Origin: DASUZB01 sp035535495
GTDB taxonomy: Bacteria; Actinomycetota; CALGFH01
DNA: 64,000 nt
Assembly (NCBI GenBank): GCA_035535495.1
Contig: DATLQA010000029.1
Coordinates: 1 to 64,000, forward strand
Reading direction: 5' to 3'
Shown here in pieces: positions 15,874 to 24,563 of the stretch. A program made the translations under genes and the position numbers. Under the pieces are notes generated by a model that worked only from the letters and a program-made list of their open reading frames with translations, was not told the DNA's origin and did no database searches. How positions within the stretch are numbered: position 1 is the stretch's first letter; the number at the start of each line of letters is the position of its first letter.

Positions 15874-17754
15874 TCAGGGCCCCAGCTGGTGCAGTGACTT
15901 GCGGACCCGGTCGGCGATGCCGGCCGCGTCCAGCCCCAGCTCGGCCAGGAGCGCGTCGCGCTTGCCGTGCGGCAGGAACTGGTCGGGGATGCCGAGGCGG
16001 ACCAGCGGGGTGTCCACCTTCTCGTCCGCCAGCACCTCGGCGACCGCCGCGCCGAAGCCGCCGGCCAGGACGTTGTCCTCCACCGTGGCGACCAGGCGGT
16101 GCGCGGCGGCGAACGAGCCGAGCCGCGAGTCGAGCGGCTTGACCCAGCGGGGGTCGACCAAGGTCACGCTGACGCCGTCCTGCCGCAGCAGCCGGGCCGC
16201 CTCCTCGCAGGTCTCGGCGAGCTTGCCGAGACCGAGCAGCAGCACGTCCTCGCCCCGCGAGCGGACCTGGAAGGCGCCGAGCTTGAGCCTGCGCGCCGGG
16301 CCGGAGACCGCCGGCCGCGTGGTGGTGTCCTTGGGGAAGCGGATCGCGAACGGCCCGGCGGTGTGGGCCAGCGCGGTGGCCAGGGCGCGCCGCAGCTCGT
16401 TGCCGTCGCGGGGCGAGGCGATCACCAGGTTGGGGATCTGGCGCAGGTAGGTGACGTCGTAGACACCGTGGTGGGAGGGGCCGTCCTCGCCGGTGATGCC
16501 GGAGCGGTCGATGGCGAAGACGACCGGCAGCCGGTGCAGGGCGACGTCCATCATCACCTGGTCGAAGGCGCGCTGCAGGAAGGTCGAGTAGATGGCGCAG
16601 ACCGGGCGGAGCCCGGCCATGGCCATGCCGGCGGCCATGGTGACGGCGACCTGCTCGGCGATGCCGACGTCGAAGACCCGCTCAGGGAACTCCTGGGCCA
16701 TCAGGGTGAGCTTGGTCGGGCCGAGCATGGCGGCGGAGATGGCCACCAGCTCGGGGTGGTGGCGCGCCTCATCCAGCAGGGCGTCGCCGAACACGTCGGT
16801 GAACTTCCCCGTCATGGCCGGCTCGGAGGAGGGCACCGGGCCGGTCTCCGGGTCGAATGTGCCGGCGGAGTGGAGCTTGTCCTCGTCGTGGTCCTCGGCC
16901 GGCTTGTAGCCGCGGCCCTTCTGGGTGACCACGTGCAGCAGCACCGGGCCGGGGACGCGCTTGACGTGGTCGAGGGCGCGGTCGAGTGCCTGGAGGTCGT
17001 GCCCGTCGACCGGACCGGCGTACTGCCAGCCGAGGTCCTCGAAGACCACTCTCGGCGCCACCAGCGCCTTGGCGCCCTCCTTGACCCGCTTGGCCGCCTC
17101 CACCATGCCCTCGCCGACCAGCGGCACGCGGCCGAGGGTCTCCTCCACGCCGCGCTTGAGCGTCTCGTAGCCCGGGTGCAGGCGGAGCGGGGCCAGGTGC
17201 CCGGAGAGGCCGCCGACGGTCGGCTGGTAGGAACGGCCGTTGTCGTTGAGCACCACCAGCATGTCCGGCTTGCGGTGCCCGGCGAGGTTGAGCGCCTCCA
17301 GCGCCACGCCGCCGGTCAGCGAGCCGTCGCCGACCACCGCGACCACCCGCCCCTTGCCCTGGCCGGCGCGGCGGGCCTCGGCGAGGCCGAGGGCGTAGCC
17401 GAGCGCGGTCGAGGCGTGGGAGTTCTCGATGACGTCGTGGGGGCTCTCCGCCCGCGACGGGTAGCCGGAGAGGCCGCCCATGGAGCGGAGGGTGGCGAAC
17501 TCGGCCTGGCGGCCGGTGAGGATCTTGTGGACGTAGGCCTGGTGGCCGGTGTCCCAGACGATGCGGTCGGTGGGGGAATCGATGGCCCGGTGCAGCGCGA
17601 TGGTGAGCTCCACCACGCCGAGGTTCGGACCCAGATGGCCACCGCGTGCCGCCACCGCGCGGACGAGGAAACCGCGGATCTCCGCGGCCAGCTCGACCAG
17701 CTCGGCGTTGGAGAGCTGACGGAGATCGGCGGGTGATCGGATGGCTTCCAGCAT
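15874..17754 (-). CDS. dxs: 1-deoxy-D-xylulose-5-phosphate synthase
   Basis: A 626-aa thiamine-diphosphate enzyme condensing pyruvate and glyceraldehyde 3-phosphate, the first step of the MEP isoprenoid pathway. Motifs: GGHLGPNLGVVELT (substrate/TPP His), the ThDP motif GDGSLTGG...N near residue 144, DGHD, the catalytic Glu in GIAEQ, GEDGPSHHG, and a C-terminal transketolase domain. Full length for the family. The ATG at 17754 gives the standard MLEAIRSPADLRQLS start; upstream in-frame sequence is not protein-like. Its product pathway feeds the polyprenyl diphosphate synthase at 27-28 kb and ultimately the undecaprenyl carrier used by MraY/MurG. Confidence 0.96.
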   Translation of the reverse strand: MLEAIRSPADLRQLSNAELVELAAEIRGFLVRAVAARGGHLGPNLGVVELTIALHRAIDSPTDRIVWDTGHQAYVHKILTGRQAEFATLRSMGGLSGYPSRAESPHDVIENSHASTALGYALGLAEARRAGQGKGRVVAVVGDGSLTGGVALEALNLAGHRKPDMLVVLNDNGRSYQPTVGGLSGHLAPLRLHPGYETLKRGVEETLGRVPLVGEGMVEAAKRVKEGAKALVAPRVVFEDLGWQYAGPVDGHDLQALDRALDHVKRVPGPVLLHVVTQKGRGYKPAEDHDEDKLHSAGTFDPETGPVPSSEPAMTGKFTDVFGDALLDEARHHPELVAISAAMLGPTKLTLMAQEFPERVFDVGIAEQVAVTMAAGMAMAGLRPVCAIYSTFLQRAFDQVMMDVALHRLPVVFAIDRSGITGEDGPSHHGVYDVTYLRQIPNLVIASPRDGNELRRALATALAHTAGPFAIRFPKDTTTRPAVSGPARRLKLGAFQVRSRGEDVLLLGLGKLAETCEEAARLLRQDGVSVTLVDPRWVKPLDSRLGSFAAAHRLVATVEDNVLAGGFGAAVAEVLADEKVDTPLVRLGIPDQFLPHGKRDALLAELGLDAAGIADRVRKSLHQLGP

Positions 17755-17959
17755 GGCCTTCGGAGAATAGACGCCTTTTCTCGATTGTGCCGCAGTGGCC
17801 GGAGCTGACGGCCGCCTGTTGCCAAGATGTTGCGCTGGTGGCGAGGCTTCAACGCCTGACCTGCGGGTCGCAGGGAATTTTGCCGGTGCTTGAACCGTCC
17901 GCCAACCGGGCTCCGTATCAGCGGTCGACATCGAGAGGGGACCCGAAAGGAGCCTACCA

Positions 17960-18589
17960 ATGCGCAGGACGCGCGACCTCGCTCGCGGCGCGGCACTGGC
18001 CGCCCTGCTCGCCATCGCCCTGGCCGCCTGCGGCGGCAACGCCTACCCAGGCGGCAAGGACCAGCCGCCCCAGCCCGAGAACGCCCAGCAGTCCCAGCAG
18101 CCCAACCCGACCACACCGGCCCAGCCCGACGCCGCCGTCGTCCAGGTCGCCAACTCCGACCTCGGGGCCATCCTCTCCGACGCCAGTGGCCGCACCCTGT
18201 ACGCCTTCACCAAGGACGGCAAGGGCACCGGCCGCAGCGCCTGCGCGGGCGAGTGCATCGCCACCTGGCCGGCCATGACCGCCAGCGGCACCCCGCTCGC
18301 GGGCGGCGGCGTCGACGCCGCCCTGCTCACCACCATCCAGCGCAACGACGGCACCACCCAGGTGAGCTACAACGGCTGGCCGCTGTACTTCTTCGGCGGC
18401 GACGTCCAGCCCGGCCAGACCCAGGGCCAAGGCATGAACGGCGTCTGGTTCGTGGTCTCGCCCCAGGGCAAGCTGGTCCGCGGCGCGGCCGAGGCCGGCT
18501 CGGCGGGCGGCGCGGAGACCGGGTCGTCCGGTGGTGCCTCCAGCGGTTCCTCGGGCGGCAACGGCTCCTCCGGTGGCTACGGCTACTAG
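17960..18589 (+). CDS. Lipoprotein with secreted-repeat (COG4315/PF03640-like) domain
   Basis: A 209-aa exported lipoprotein. The signal peptide has basic MRRTRD and a hydrophobic core, and the lipobox LAAC puts the acylated Cys near residue 26. A Gln/Pro-rich linker follows. The folded part has the paired Y-x-[FWY]-x-x-D motifs of the family (LYAFTKD and LYFFGGD), plus a Cys pair (SACAGEC) and TWPAM. The tail is a Gly/Ser-rich low-complexity stretch. The function of the family is unknown; it is typical of actinobacteria. The ATG follows GAAAGGAG. It is divergent from dxs. Confidence 0.85.
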   Translation: MRRTRDLARGAALAALLAIALAACGGNAYPGGKDQPPQPENAQQSQQPNPTTPAQPDAAVVQVANSDLGAILSDASGRTLYAFTKDGKGTGRSACAGECIATWPAMTASGTPLAGGGVDAALLTTIQRNDGTTQVSYNGWPLYFFGGDVQPGQTQGQGMNGVWFVVSPQGKLVRGAAEAGSAGGAETGSSGGASSGSSGGNGSSGGYGY

Positions 18590-18649
18590 GAGCTGACCCC
18601 GGGCCGGGGGCGGCCGCTGGCACCCCAGCCGCCCAGACCTCGGCCCGAC

Positions 18650-18685
18650 GGGCGCCGGTGCGGTCCCCCTCCCGCACCGGCGCCC
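18650..18685 (+). terminator. Strong 14-bp hairpin after the lipoprotein gene
   Basis: GGGCGCCGGTGCGG pairs perfectly with CCGCACCGGCGCCC across an 8-nt loop (TCCCCCTC). It lies 60 bp after the lipoprotein stop and well before the DUF4032 start, so it most likely ends the lipoprotein transcript. Confidence 0.65.
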
Positions 18686-18791
18686 CTGGCGTCAAGCACC
18701 AGGCTCAGCGCCCAGGTCCGCCTGGGCGCGGTGGCCTGCCCGGCGGCGATGCGTAACCAGCCCGTAACCGCCCAACCCGTACCATGGCCAC

Positions 18792-20093
18792 ATGGACGAG
18801 CCGACGATCCGCCTTCGCTCGACCGCGCCCGAGCTGCTCGCCCTGCCGTGGGACGAGCCGCTCGCCGGCTGGTCACCCGACAAGGTCGCCTTCCGGCCGC
18901 TGCCGGTCGGCCCGAGCCGCCACCTGGTCCGCTTCGTCGAAGCCGACCGGGTGCTCTACGCGCTCAAGGAGCTGCCGATCAGGGTGGCGACCAAGGAGTA
19001 CCGGGTGCTCCGCGAGCTCGAATGGGAGGAGCTGCCGGCGGTCCGCACGGTTGGCCTGGTCGTCCAGCCCGACAGCGGCAACGCCATCCTGGTCACCCGC
19101 TACCTGGAGCACTCCTGGCAGTACCGGCGGCTGTTCCAGCGCCTCGGCCCGGGGCCGTCCAGGCATCGCGACCGGCTGCTGGACGCCATGGCCATGCTCA
19201 GTGTCGACCTGCACCGCAGCGGCGTGTTCTGGGGGGACTGCTCGCTGGCGAACACCCTGTTCGCCCGGGACGGCCAGCTGCTGCAGGCGTACCTGGTGGA
19301 CGCCGAGACCAGCGAGGTGCACCCCAGCCTCAGCGACGGCCAGCGCGCCCTCGACATCGGCATCCTGGTCGAGAACGTCGCCGGCGACCTGGCCGACCTG
19401 AGCGTGCGGCTTGGCCGCGACCCGGACGACCTGGAGGACGACTTCCTCGCCGCCGAGAGCGTGGCCACCCGGTACGAGCAGCTCTGGGAGGAGCTGTCGC
19501 GGGAGGAGACCTTCGGCGAGGACGAGCGCTTCAAGGTCGAGGCGCGGGTCCGGCGCCTCAACGAGCTCGGCTTCGCCATCGACGAGCTGGCCTTCGAGCC
19601 GGCCACGGACGACCGGCGTACGCTGCGGCTCAAGGTGGCCGTCGCCAACCGGCGCTTCCACGCCTCCGAGCTGCGCAAGCTGACCGGGCTGGAGGTGGGG
19701 GAGGGCCAGGCCACCGTGCTCCTCAACGACCTCCGCGCCTACCAGGGTCGCCTGGAGCACGAGCAGCCAGGGTCGGCGCCTGACGAGGTCGCCGGCTACC
19801 GCTGGCTCGCCGAGGTGTTCCGCCCTGGGGTGGCCAAGGCCGCCACCGCGGTCGGGCCGGACGCCGACCCGGTCCAGGCCTACTGTGACCTGCTGGAGGT
19901 CCGCTGGCTGCTCTCCGAGCGGTCCGGGCAGGACGTCGGCGACGCGGCCGCGCTGGAGGCGCTGGCCTCCCGGGAGACACCGTCGGAGTCGGTCGCGAAG
20001 ATGGCGGTGGCCGAGGGCAGCACGGGCAGCTTCCAGGTGCTCGACGACGACCACGCCGGCGAGGCGACCGCCGCGACCCGGCCGGCCGACTGA
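18792..20093 (+). CDS. DUF4032 protein, kinase-like fold
   Basis: A 433-aa cytoplasmic protein of the actinobacterial DUF4032 family. The N-terminal half resembles a lipopolysaccharide/protein kinase-like fold: a possible Lys in ALKELPIRVATKEY, the catalytic-loop-like HRSGVFWGDCSLANTLF (Asp and Asn in kinase positions), and a metal-binding-like LVDAETSE. The C-terminal half (about 260-400) is the DUF4032 part proper, helical with conserved-looking VRRLNELGFAIDELAFEP. Substrate unknown. The ATG at 18792 is the natural start. It is convergent with the TetR gene of the ABC operon, 21 bp apart. Confidence 0.85.
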   Translation: MDEPTIRLRSTAPELLALPWDEPLAGWSPDKVAFRPLPVGPSRHLVRFVEADRVLYALKELPIRVATKEYRVLRELEWEELPAVRTVGLVVQPDSGNAILVTRYLEHSWQYRRLFQRLGPGPSRHRDRLLDAMAMLSVDLHRSGVFWGDCSLANTLFARDGQLLQAYLVDAETSEVHPSLSDGQRALDIGILVENVAGDLADLSVRLGRDPDDLEDDFLAAESVATRYEQLWEELSREETFGEDERFKVEARVRRLNELGFAIDELAFEPATDDRRTLRLKVAVANRRFHASELRKLTGLEVGEGQATVLLNDLRAYQGRLEHEQPGSAPDEVAGYRWLAEVFRPGVAKAATAVGPDADPVQAYCDLLEVRWLLSERSGQDVGDAAALEALASRETPSESVAKMAVAEGSTGSFQVLDDDHAGEATAATRPAD

Positions 20094-20114
20094 GGGCAGG
20101 CCGGGCTCGACGGA

Positions 20115-20711
20115 TCAGCCGGCCGTGCTCAGGTCGCCGGTGAGGTAGCGCTGGACGGTGGGGCCGACCGCCGCCACCACCGCGGCCGGCGGCATCGAGG
20201 CGATCGGCTCCACCTTGATGATGTAGCGCGCCATCGCGAGGCCGAACAGCTGCGACAGGACCAGGTTGGCGCGGAGTTGCGCGTCCGGCGTGCCGAGCGC
20301 GTGCACCACCCGGGAGAAGACCTCCGTGGTGGCGAACTCCCGCAGCATGGCCGCGGCCTCCTCGCTGGAGGTGGCGGAGCGGATCAGGGCCATCAGCGGG
20401 TGGCGGTTGCTGCCTTGCTCCCAGATGCCGAGGAACACGCCGACGATGTGCTCGCCGGCGGCCTCAGGCTGCTCGGCGAGCATCGCCGCGGCCATGTCGG
20501 CGGGGTTGACCGGCAGGTCGAGCGCGGCGGTGAACAGGTCCGGCTTGGGGCCGAAGTAGTGGTGGACCAGCGCCGGGTCGACGCCGGCGCGGCGGGCCAC
20601 GTCGCGGATGGTGGTCTTCTCGTAGCCGTGCTCGCCGAACGCCTCCCTCGCCGAGCGCAGGATCGCCTCACGGGTCCCGCTGGTGCCCGGCCGTCGCCCG
20701 GTGCGGGCCAT
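20115..20711 (-). CDS. TetR-family repressor of the ABC exporter operon
   Basis: A 198-aa regulator. The HTH at about residues 12-58 has the classic pattern EAILRSAREAFGEHGYEKTTIRDVARRAGVD split by PALVHHYFGPKPDLF; the C-terminal helical part is the TetR_C-type dimer and ligand domain. It is the last gene of a minus-strand operon, its start overlapping the ATPase stop (TGATG). That context, and a palindrome at the operon promoter (23680-23695), suggest it represses its own operon until an exported compound binds. The layout parallels CecR with the YbhF-type exporter of E. coli. Confidence 0.88.
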   Translation of the reverse strand: MARTGRRPGTSGTREAILRSAREAFGEHGYEKTTIRDVARRAGVDPALVHHYFGPKPDLFTAALDLPVNPADMAAAMLAEQPEAAGEHIVGVFLGIWEQGSNRHPLMALIRSATSSEEAAAMLREFATTEVFSRVVHALGTPDAQLRANLVLSQLFGLAMARYIIKVEPIASMPPAAVVAAVGPTVQRYLTGDLSTAG

Positions 20712-21646
20712 CAGGCTCCGCCCGCCCGGCCGGCCAGGGCCACGAAGGTCTCGTCGAAGGTGGCCGGGACCAGCTCCACCTCGGCTTCGACCCCGCCACG
20801 GCGCAACGCCGTCGCCACCTCGTCGCGGCCGGCCGAGGGCACCCGCAGCGTGCGGCCGACCAGCGCGGCCGCCAGCCCGGCGTCCTCCAGGGCGGCGAAG
20901 GCGTCCTCCCAGCGCCCGGCCGCGACCTTGACGGTGGCGCGGCTGCCGACGATGTCGGCCATGGTGCCGTCGGCGACCACCCGTCCGTCGGCCATCACCA
21001 CCAGCCGGTCGCACTGCTCCGCCTCGCGCATGTGGTGGGTGGTGACCAGCACCCCGGCGCCTGACTCGGCCGCCGCCCTGATCGTGTCCCACAGCTGGGC
21101 CCTGCCCAGCGGGTCCACCCCCGAGGTGGGCTCGTCCAGCACCAGCAGGTCGGGCCGGTGCGCCAGCGCGGCGGCGAAGGCCACCCGCCGGCGCTGCCCG
21201 AGGGAGAGGTCGCCGACCGTCCGCTCACCGACGGCGGCGAGCTCCGGGTCGCTGGCGAGCGGGTCGGCCGGTGCGGTGCCGCCGTCGCGGTCCCGGTGAC
21301 CGAGGGCGAACGCCCGGCCGCTGAACTCCAGGTTCTCGGCGACGGTCAGGTCCTCGTACAGGCCGAGGCCTTGGGGCACGTAGCCGAGCCGTGCCCTGGT
21401 GGCCCGGGACGGCGGCTCGCCGAACAGCAGGACCTCGCCCTCCGTGACCCGGATCAGCCCGAGGACGCAGCGGATCAGGGTGGTCTTGCCGGCCCCGTTC
21501 GCGCCCAGCAGGCCGACCACCTCGCCGGGGAGGACCCGCAGGTCGACGGCGTCCACCGCGGTGAGCGCACCGAACCGCATGGTCGCCGCGCGCGCCTCGG
21601 CCAGTGGCGGGGTCCGGGGCTCACGCGGCGGGGCGGTCGCGCTCAT
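20711..21646 (-). CDS. ABC exporter ATP-binding subunit
   Basis: A 311-aa ABC-2 type ATPase. Walker A GANGAGKT near residue 49, Q-loop YVPQGLGLYEDLT, signature LSLGQRRRV, Walker B LLVLDEPTSGVDP, and an H-loop His in TTHHMREAE. A C-terminal ~80-residue extension with alternating strands resembles DrrA-like regulatory tails. It is the second of two ATPases encoded back to back, each overlapping the next by 4 bp or less, and equals the second half of the fused YbhF-type ATPase. It probably pairs with the product of the gene at 21643-22524. Confidence 0.92.
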   Translation of the reverse strand: MSATAPPREPRTPPLAEARAATMRFGALTAVDAVDLRVLPGEVVGLLGANGAGKTTLIRCVLGLIRVTEGEVLLFGEPPSRATRARLGYVPQGLGLYEDLTVAENLEFSGRAFALGHRDRDGGTAPADPLASDPELAAVGERTVGDLSLGQRRRVAFAAALAHRPDLLVLDEPTSGVDPLGRAQLWDTIRAAAESGAGVLVTTHHMREAEQCDRLVVMADGRVVADGTMADIVGSRATVKVAAGRWEDAFAALEDAGLAAALVGRTLRVPSAGRDEVATALRRGGVEAEVELVPATFDETFVALAGRAGGA

Positions 21647-22524
21647 GCCGCCCTCCCGTCCCGCGCGCCGGCCGCCGCGCGGGCGTGCCGGTCGAGGGCG
21701 GCCACGATCACCGCGTCCTCCAGGTCGGGGTCGACCCTGCGGGCTCCTGGCGGGGCCGCGCCGCCATCCCGCGACCAGGTCCGCCAGCGGGCGCCCCGGC
21801 GCCAGGAGGCGCCGCGGTCCGGCCGGGAGGGCGAGTCGAACATCATGCCGGGCACGCCGCCGACCAGCTCGTCGGGCGCGCCGGCGAGCAGCGGGTCGCC
21901 CTGGTCGAGCACCAGCACCCAGGCGGCCCGCTCGGCCTCGTCCAGGTAGGTGGTGGCCAGCACCACCGCGGCCCCGGCCGCCGCGGCGCCCGCCACCAGC
22001 CGCCACAGCTCCGCCCGGCTCACCGGGTCGACCCCGGTGGTGGGCTCGTCCAGCACCAGCAGCGCCGGCTCGTGCAGCAGGGCCATGGCCAGCGCCAGCT
22101 TCTGGCGCATGCCGCCCGACAGCTGGGCGCCGAGGCGGTCGGCGGCGCCGGCCAGGCCGGTGCGGGCCAGCAGGCGGTCGGCCCGCTCGCGCAGGGCTCG
22201 GCCGCCGAGACCGTAGGCCGTCCCGCTGAACTCCAGGTTCTCGGCGACGGTGAGGTCGCGCCAGACGCCAGGTCCGGCCGACAGGTAGCCGATCTGGGTG
22301 CTCGACGGCCGCCGCACCCGGCCCCGTTCGGGGGGGACCGCCCCCACCATCGCCCGCAGCAGGCTGGTCTTGCCGGCCCCGTCCCCGCCCACCACCGCGG
22401 TCACCGTGCCGGCCGGCACCTCCAGGTCGACGCCGGCCACCGCCACCCGTCCGTGGTAGGCGACGGTGAGGTCGTCGACCCCGAAGCTCCCGGTGGCGGC
22501 CGGGCCGGACCCCCCGCGGTTCAC
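21643..22524 (-). CDS. ABC exporter ATP-binding subunit
   Basis: A 293-aa ATPase. Walker A GGDGAGKT near residue 47, signature LSGGMRQKL, and Walker B LLVLDEPTTGVDP. The H-loop position reads TTYLDEA, with Tyr where the catalytic switch His is expected, so this site may be degenerate while the partner ATPase keeps its His. The start is GTG 22524, overlapping the permease stop as GTGA; the end overlaps the next ATPase as ATGA. The C-terminal 60 residues are Arg/Asp-rich. Same operon as the permease and TetR. Confidence 0.9.
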   Translation of the reverse strand: MNRGGSGPAATGSFGVDDLTVAYHGRVAVAGVDLEVPAGTVTAVVGGDGAGKTSLLRAMVGAVPPERGRVRRPSSTQIGYLSAGPGVWRDLTVAENLEFSGTAYGLGGRALRERADRLLARTGLAGAADRLGAQLSGGMRQKLALAMALLHEPALLVLDEPTTGVDPVSRAELWRLVAGAAAAGAAVVLATTYLDEAERAAWVLVLDQGDPLLAGAPDELVGGVPGMMFDSPSRPDRGASWRRGARWRTWSRDGGAAPPGARRVDPDLEDAVIVAALDRHARAAAGARDGRAA

Positions 22525-23600
22525 CGGGCACCTCCGGCGGCGGGCGCGGCCTCGGTCCGGCGGTGGCGCCGCCCGCGGTCGGCGGGGGCGAGGTCGCGCC
22601 GGAAGCGGACCACCGCCAGCGCGAACACCACCAGGCCGAGCACGGCCAGGGCGGTCAGTGGGAAGACGAGCGCTTCCAGCGGCGCGCCGCGCACCATCAC
22701 GCCGCGGCTGATCTGGATGAAGTAGGTGAGCGGGAGGACGTAGCCGATCCAGCGCACCCCCGCCGCCATCGCCTGGAGGGGGAAGATCAGCCCGGAGAGC
22801 AGGACCTGGGGGAGCAGGGTCATGAGGGCGAGCTGGATGGCCTGGCCCTGGTTCTCCGAGACGCTGGAGATGAGCACGCCGAAGCCGAGCGTGACGAACA
22901 GGAACTCGAGCGAGGCGAGGGCCAGCACCGCCGGCGAGCCCCTGAACGGCACGTCGAACAGGATGATGCCGACCCCGAGGATCACCACCAGGTCGACCGT
23001 GGCCACCGCGAAGTAGGGCAGGATCTTGCCGAGGAACACGTCGCGCGGGCGGAGCGGCATCACCGCCAGCTGCTCCAGGGTGCCGCTCTGGCGCTCCCGC
23101 ACCACTCCCAGGCTGGTGGCCAGCGTCCCGACGAACACCAGGATGATGCCGACCAGGCCGGGGATCATGATCGCCGAGGTCTCGAGATCGGGGTTGAACA
23201 GCACCTCCGGCCGCATCGCCGGCCCGGCCTGGGTCCCGCTCGATGCGGCCGCGCGCTCACTGAACGCCTGCACCGCGGCGCGGGCGCCGAACAGGTCGGC
23301 CCCGTCCACCAGCACGGCCGGCTGGGCGCCGGTGACCACCGCCACGGTGGCCTTGCCGTCGCGTAGCTCCTCCACCGCCTCGGTGCGGCCGTCGGATGGC
23401 CGCATCGCGACCACCTCGAGCTGCTCGGGCAGGCTCCCGGCGGCCTGCTCGGCGCCCGGCCCCACCACCACGGTGCGCACCTCCGGCACGTCGAAGCTGG
23501 CGGCGTAGCCGAACACGGTCAGCATCAGCAGCGGCATCACGATCAGCATCGCCAGTGTGCGGTGGTCCCGGCGGAGCTGCCGGAACTCCTTGATCACCAT
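22521..23600 (-). CDS. ABC-2 type membrane permease
   Basis: About 359 aa with an N-terminal membrane helix (LIVMPLLMLTVFGYAASF), a large extracytoplasmic domain (about 45-165), then five helices, the ABC-2 (YhgE/YbhS-like) layout; RERQSGTLEQLAVMPL is the coupling region. Such systems export drugs or lipophilic compounds. Only one permease is present, so it would act as a homodimer. The start is unsure: ATG 23600 (used here), TTG 23609 (GGAGG 5 nt before), or a possibly leaderless ATG at 23660, only 7 nt below a strong -10. Confidence 0.88.
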   Translation of the reverse strand: MVIKEFRQLRRDHRTLAMLIVMPLLMLTVFGYAASFDVPEVRTVVVGPGAEQAAGSLPEQLEVVAMRPSDGRTEAVEELRDGKATVAVVTGAQPAVLVDGADLFGARAAVQAFSERAAASSGTQAGPAMRPEVLFNPDLETSAIMIPGLVGIILVFVGTLATSLGVVRERQSGTLEQLAVMPLRPRDVFLGKILPYFAVATVDLVVILGVGIILFDVPFRGSPAVLALASLEFLFVTLGFGVLISSVSENQGQAIQLALMTLLPQVLLSGLIFPLQAMAAGVRWIGYVLPLTYFIQISRGVMVRGAPLEALVFPLTALAVLGLVVFALAVVRFRRDLAPADRGRRHRRTEAAPAAGGAR

Positions 23601-23667
23601 CGCAAGCAAGGGTCCCTCCCCAGCTCGTGCACCGGCCCGTCCGGGCCCGGAAGTCAACATGGCATGA

Positions 23668-23695
23668 ATTCTACCTTTGTTGAAATCCGTGTCAA
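23668..23695 (-). promoter_or_regulatory. Near-consensus promoter and candidate TetR operator of the ABC operon
   Basis: On the minus strand TTGACA (23695-23690) and TAGAAT (23673-23668) are 16 bp apart, one of the best sigma-70 matches in the window. It sits in an unusually AT-rich island. The -35 starts an imperfect inverted repeat TTGA-N8-TCAA (23695-23680), a size and position suited to the TetR protein encoded at the end of the operon. The ATG at 23660 is 7 nt below the -10, so the mRNA could be leaderless. Confidence 0.6.
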
Positions 23696-23784
23696 GCGCC
23701 TGGCGGCCGGTGCCGGTGACGCGCCGGCCGGGTACGGTGGCGCCGCCACGCGCGGGCCAGGCGGACGTCAGGAGGGATCGCGCA

Positions 23785-24534
23785 GTGAAGGGAGAGCTGC
23801 GCCGCGCCTTCGAGCTGGTCGCGACCGGCGACATGGGCGGCGAGCACACCCAGGTCGCCCGCTTCGGGCTGGCCGTCTCCGACCCCCGCGTGCCGCTCCG
23901 GTACGACTCGAACTACCTGCTCGTCGACGAGCTTCCCGCGAGCGTCGCAGCCGGCGAGCTGGCCGCGGAGGCGCTCCGCCTCGACCGCCCCGCGATCATG
24001 GTGCGCCACCAGCCCACCGGCGAGCGGCTGGTCCCCGCGTTCGCCGCGCTCGGCTGGCAGCTCCATCGCGGGCTGCTGATGGCGCACCGGCGGCCGCCCG
24101 ACCGGACCGCGCCCACCGAGCTGGTCAGCGAGGTCGACGAGGCCGCGCTGCGGCCGGCGCGGCGCCGGCAGCTCGCCGGCTATCCGTGGGCGACGCCGGC
24201 GGTCGCGGAGCAGCTCCTCGACGCCAAGCTCCTGATCGCCCAGGCCGTCCGGGCACGCTTCTTCGCCGTGGTCGTCGACGGCCAGGTGGTCGCCTACGCG
24301 GACCTCTACGACGACGGGCGCACCGCCCAGATCGAGGACGTCGCCACGCTCGACCAGCATCGCGGCCGGGGCTATGCCAGCGCGCTGGTCCTGCGAGCGC
24401 TGGACGAGGCCCGCCAGAGCGGCTGCGACCTGGTATTTCTGGTATCCGACGAGGATGATTGGCCGAAGGCGCTCTACCGCCGCCTCGGCTTCGACGACCT
24501 CGGCCGCTACGTGAAGTTCATCCGCCCCGACTGA
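23785..24534 (+). CDS. GNAT-family N-acetyltransferase
   Basis: A 249-aa protein with a C-terminal GNAT domain (about 115-249): the acetyl-CoA pyrophosphate loop is HRGRGYASALV in motif A, preceded by IEDVATLD and followed by LVSDEDDWPKALYRRLGF, the standard motif B end. The N-terminal ~110 residues look like a second, degenerate acetyltransferase-like half. Acceptor unknown. The start is GTG 23785, 8 nt after GGAGGG. It is divergent from the ABC exporter operon, and its 5' side may share the regulatory island at 23668-23695. Confidence 0.85.
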   Translation: MKGELRRAFELVATGDMGGEHTQVARFGLAVSDPRVPLRYDSNYLLVDELPASVAAGELAAEALRLDRPAIMVRHQPTGERLVPAFAALGWQLHRGLLMAHRRPPDRTAPTELVSEVDEAALRPARRRQLAGYPWATPAVAEQLLDAKLLIAQAVRARFFAVVVDGQVVAYADLYDDGRTAQIEDVATLDQHRGRGYASALVLRALDEARQSGCDLVFLVSDEDDWPKALYRRLGFDDLGRYVKFIRPD

Positions 24535-24563
24535 GCCGGGCAGGTGCAGGAGGAGAGGTCACC

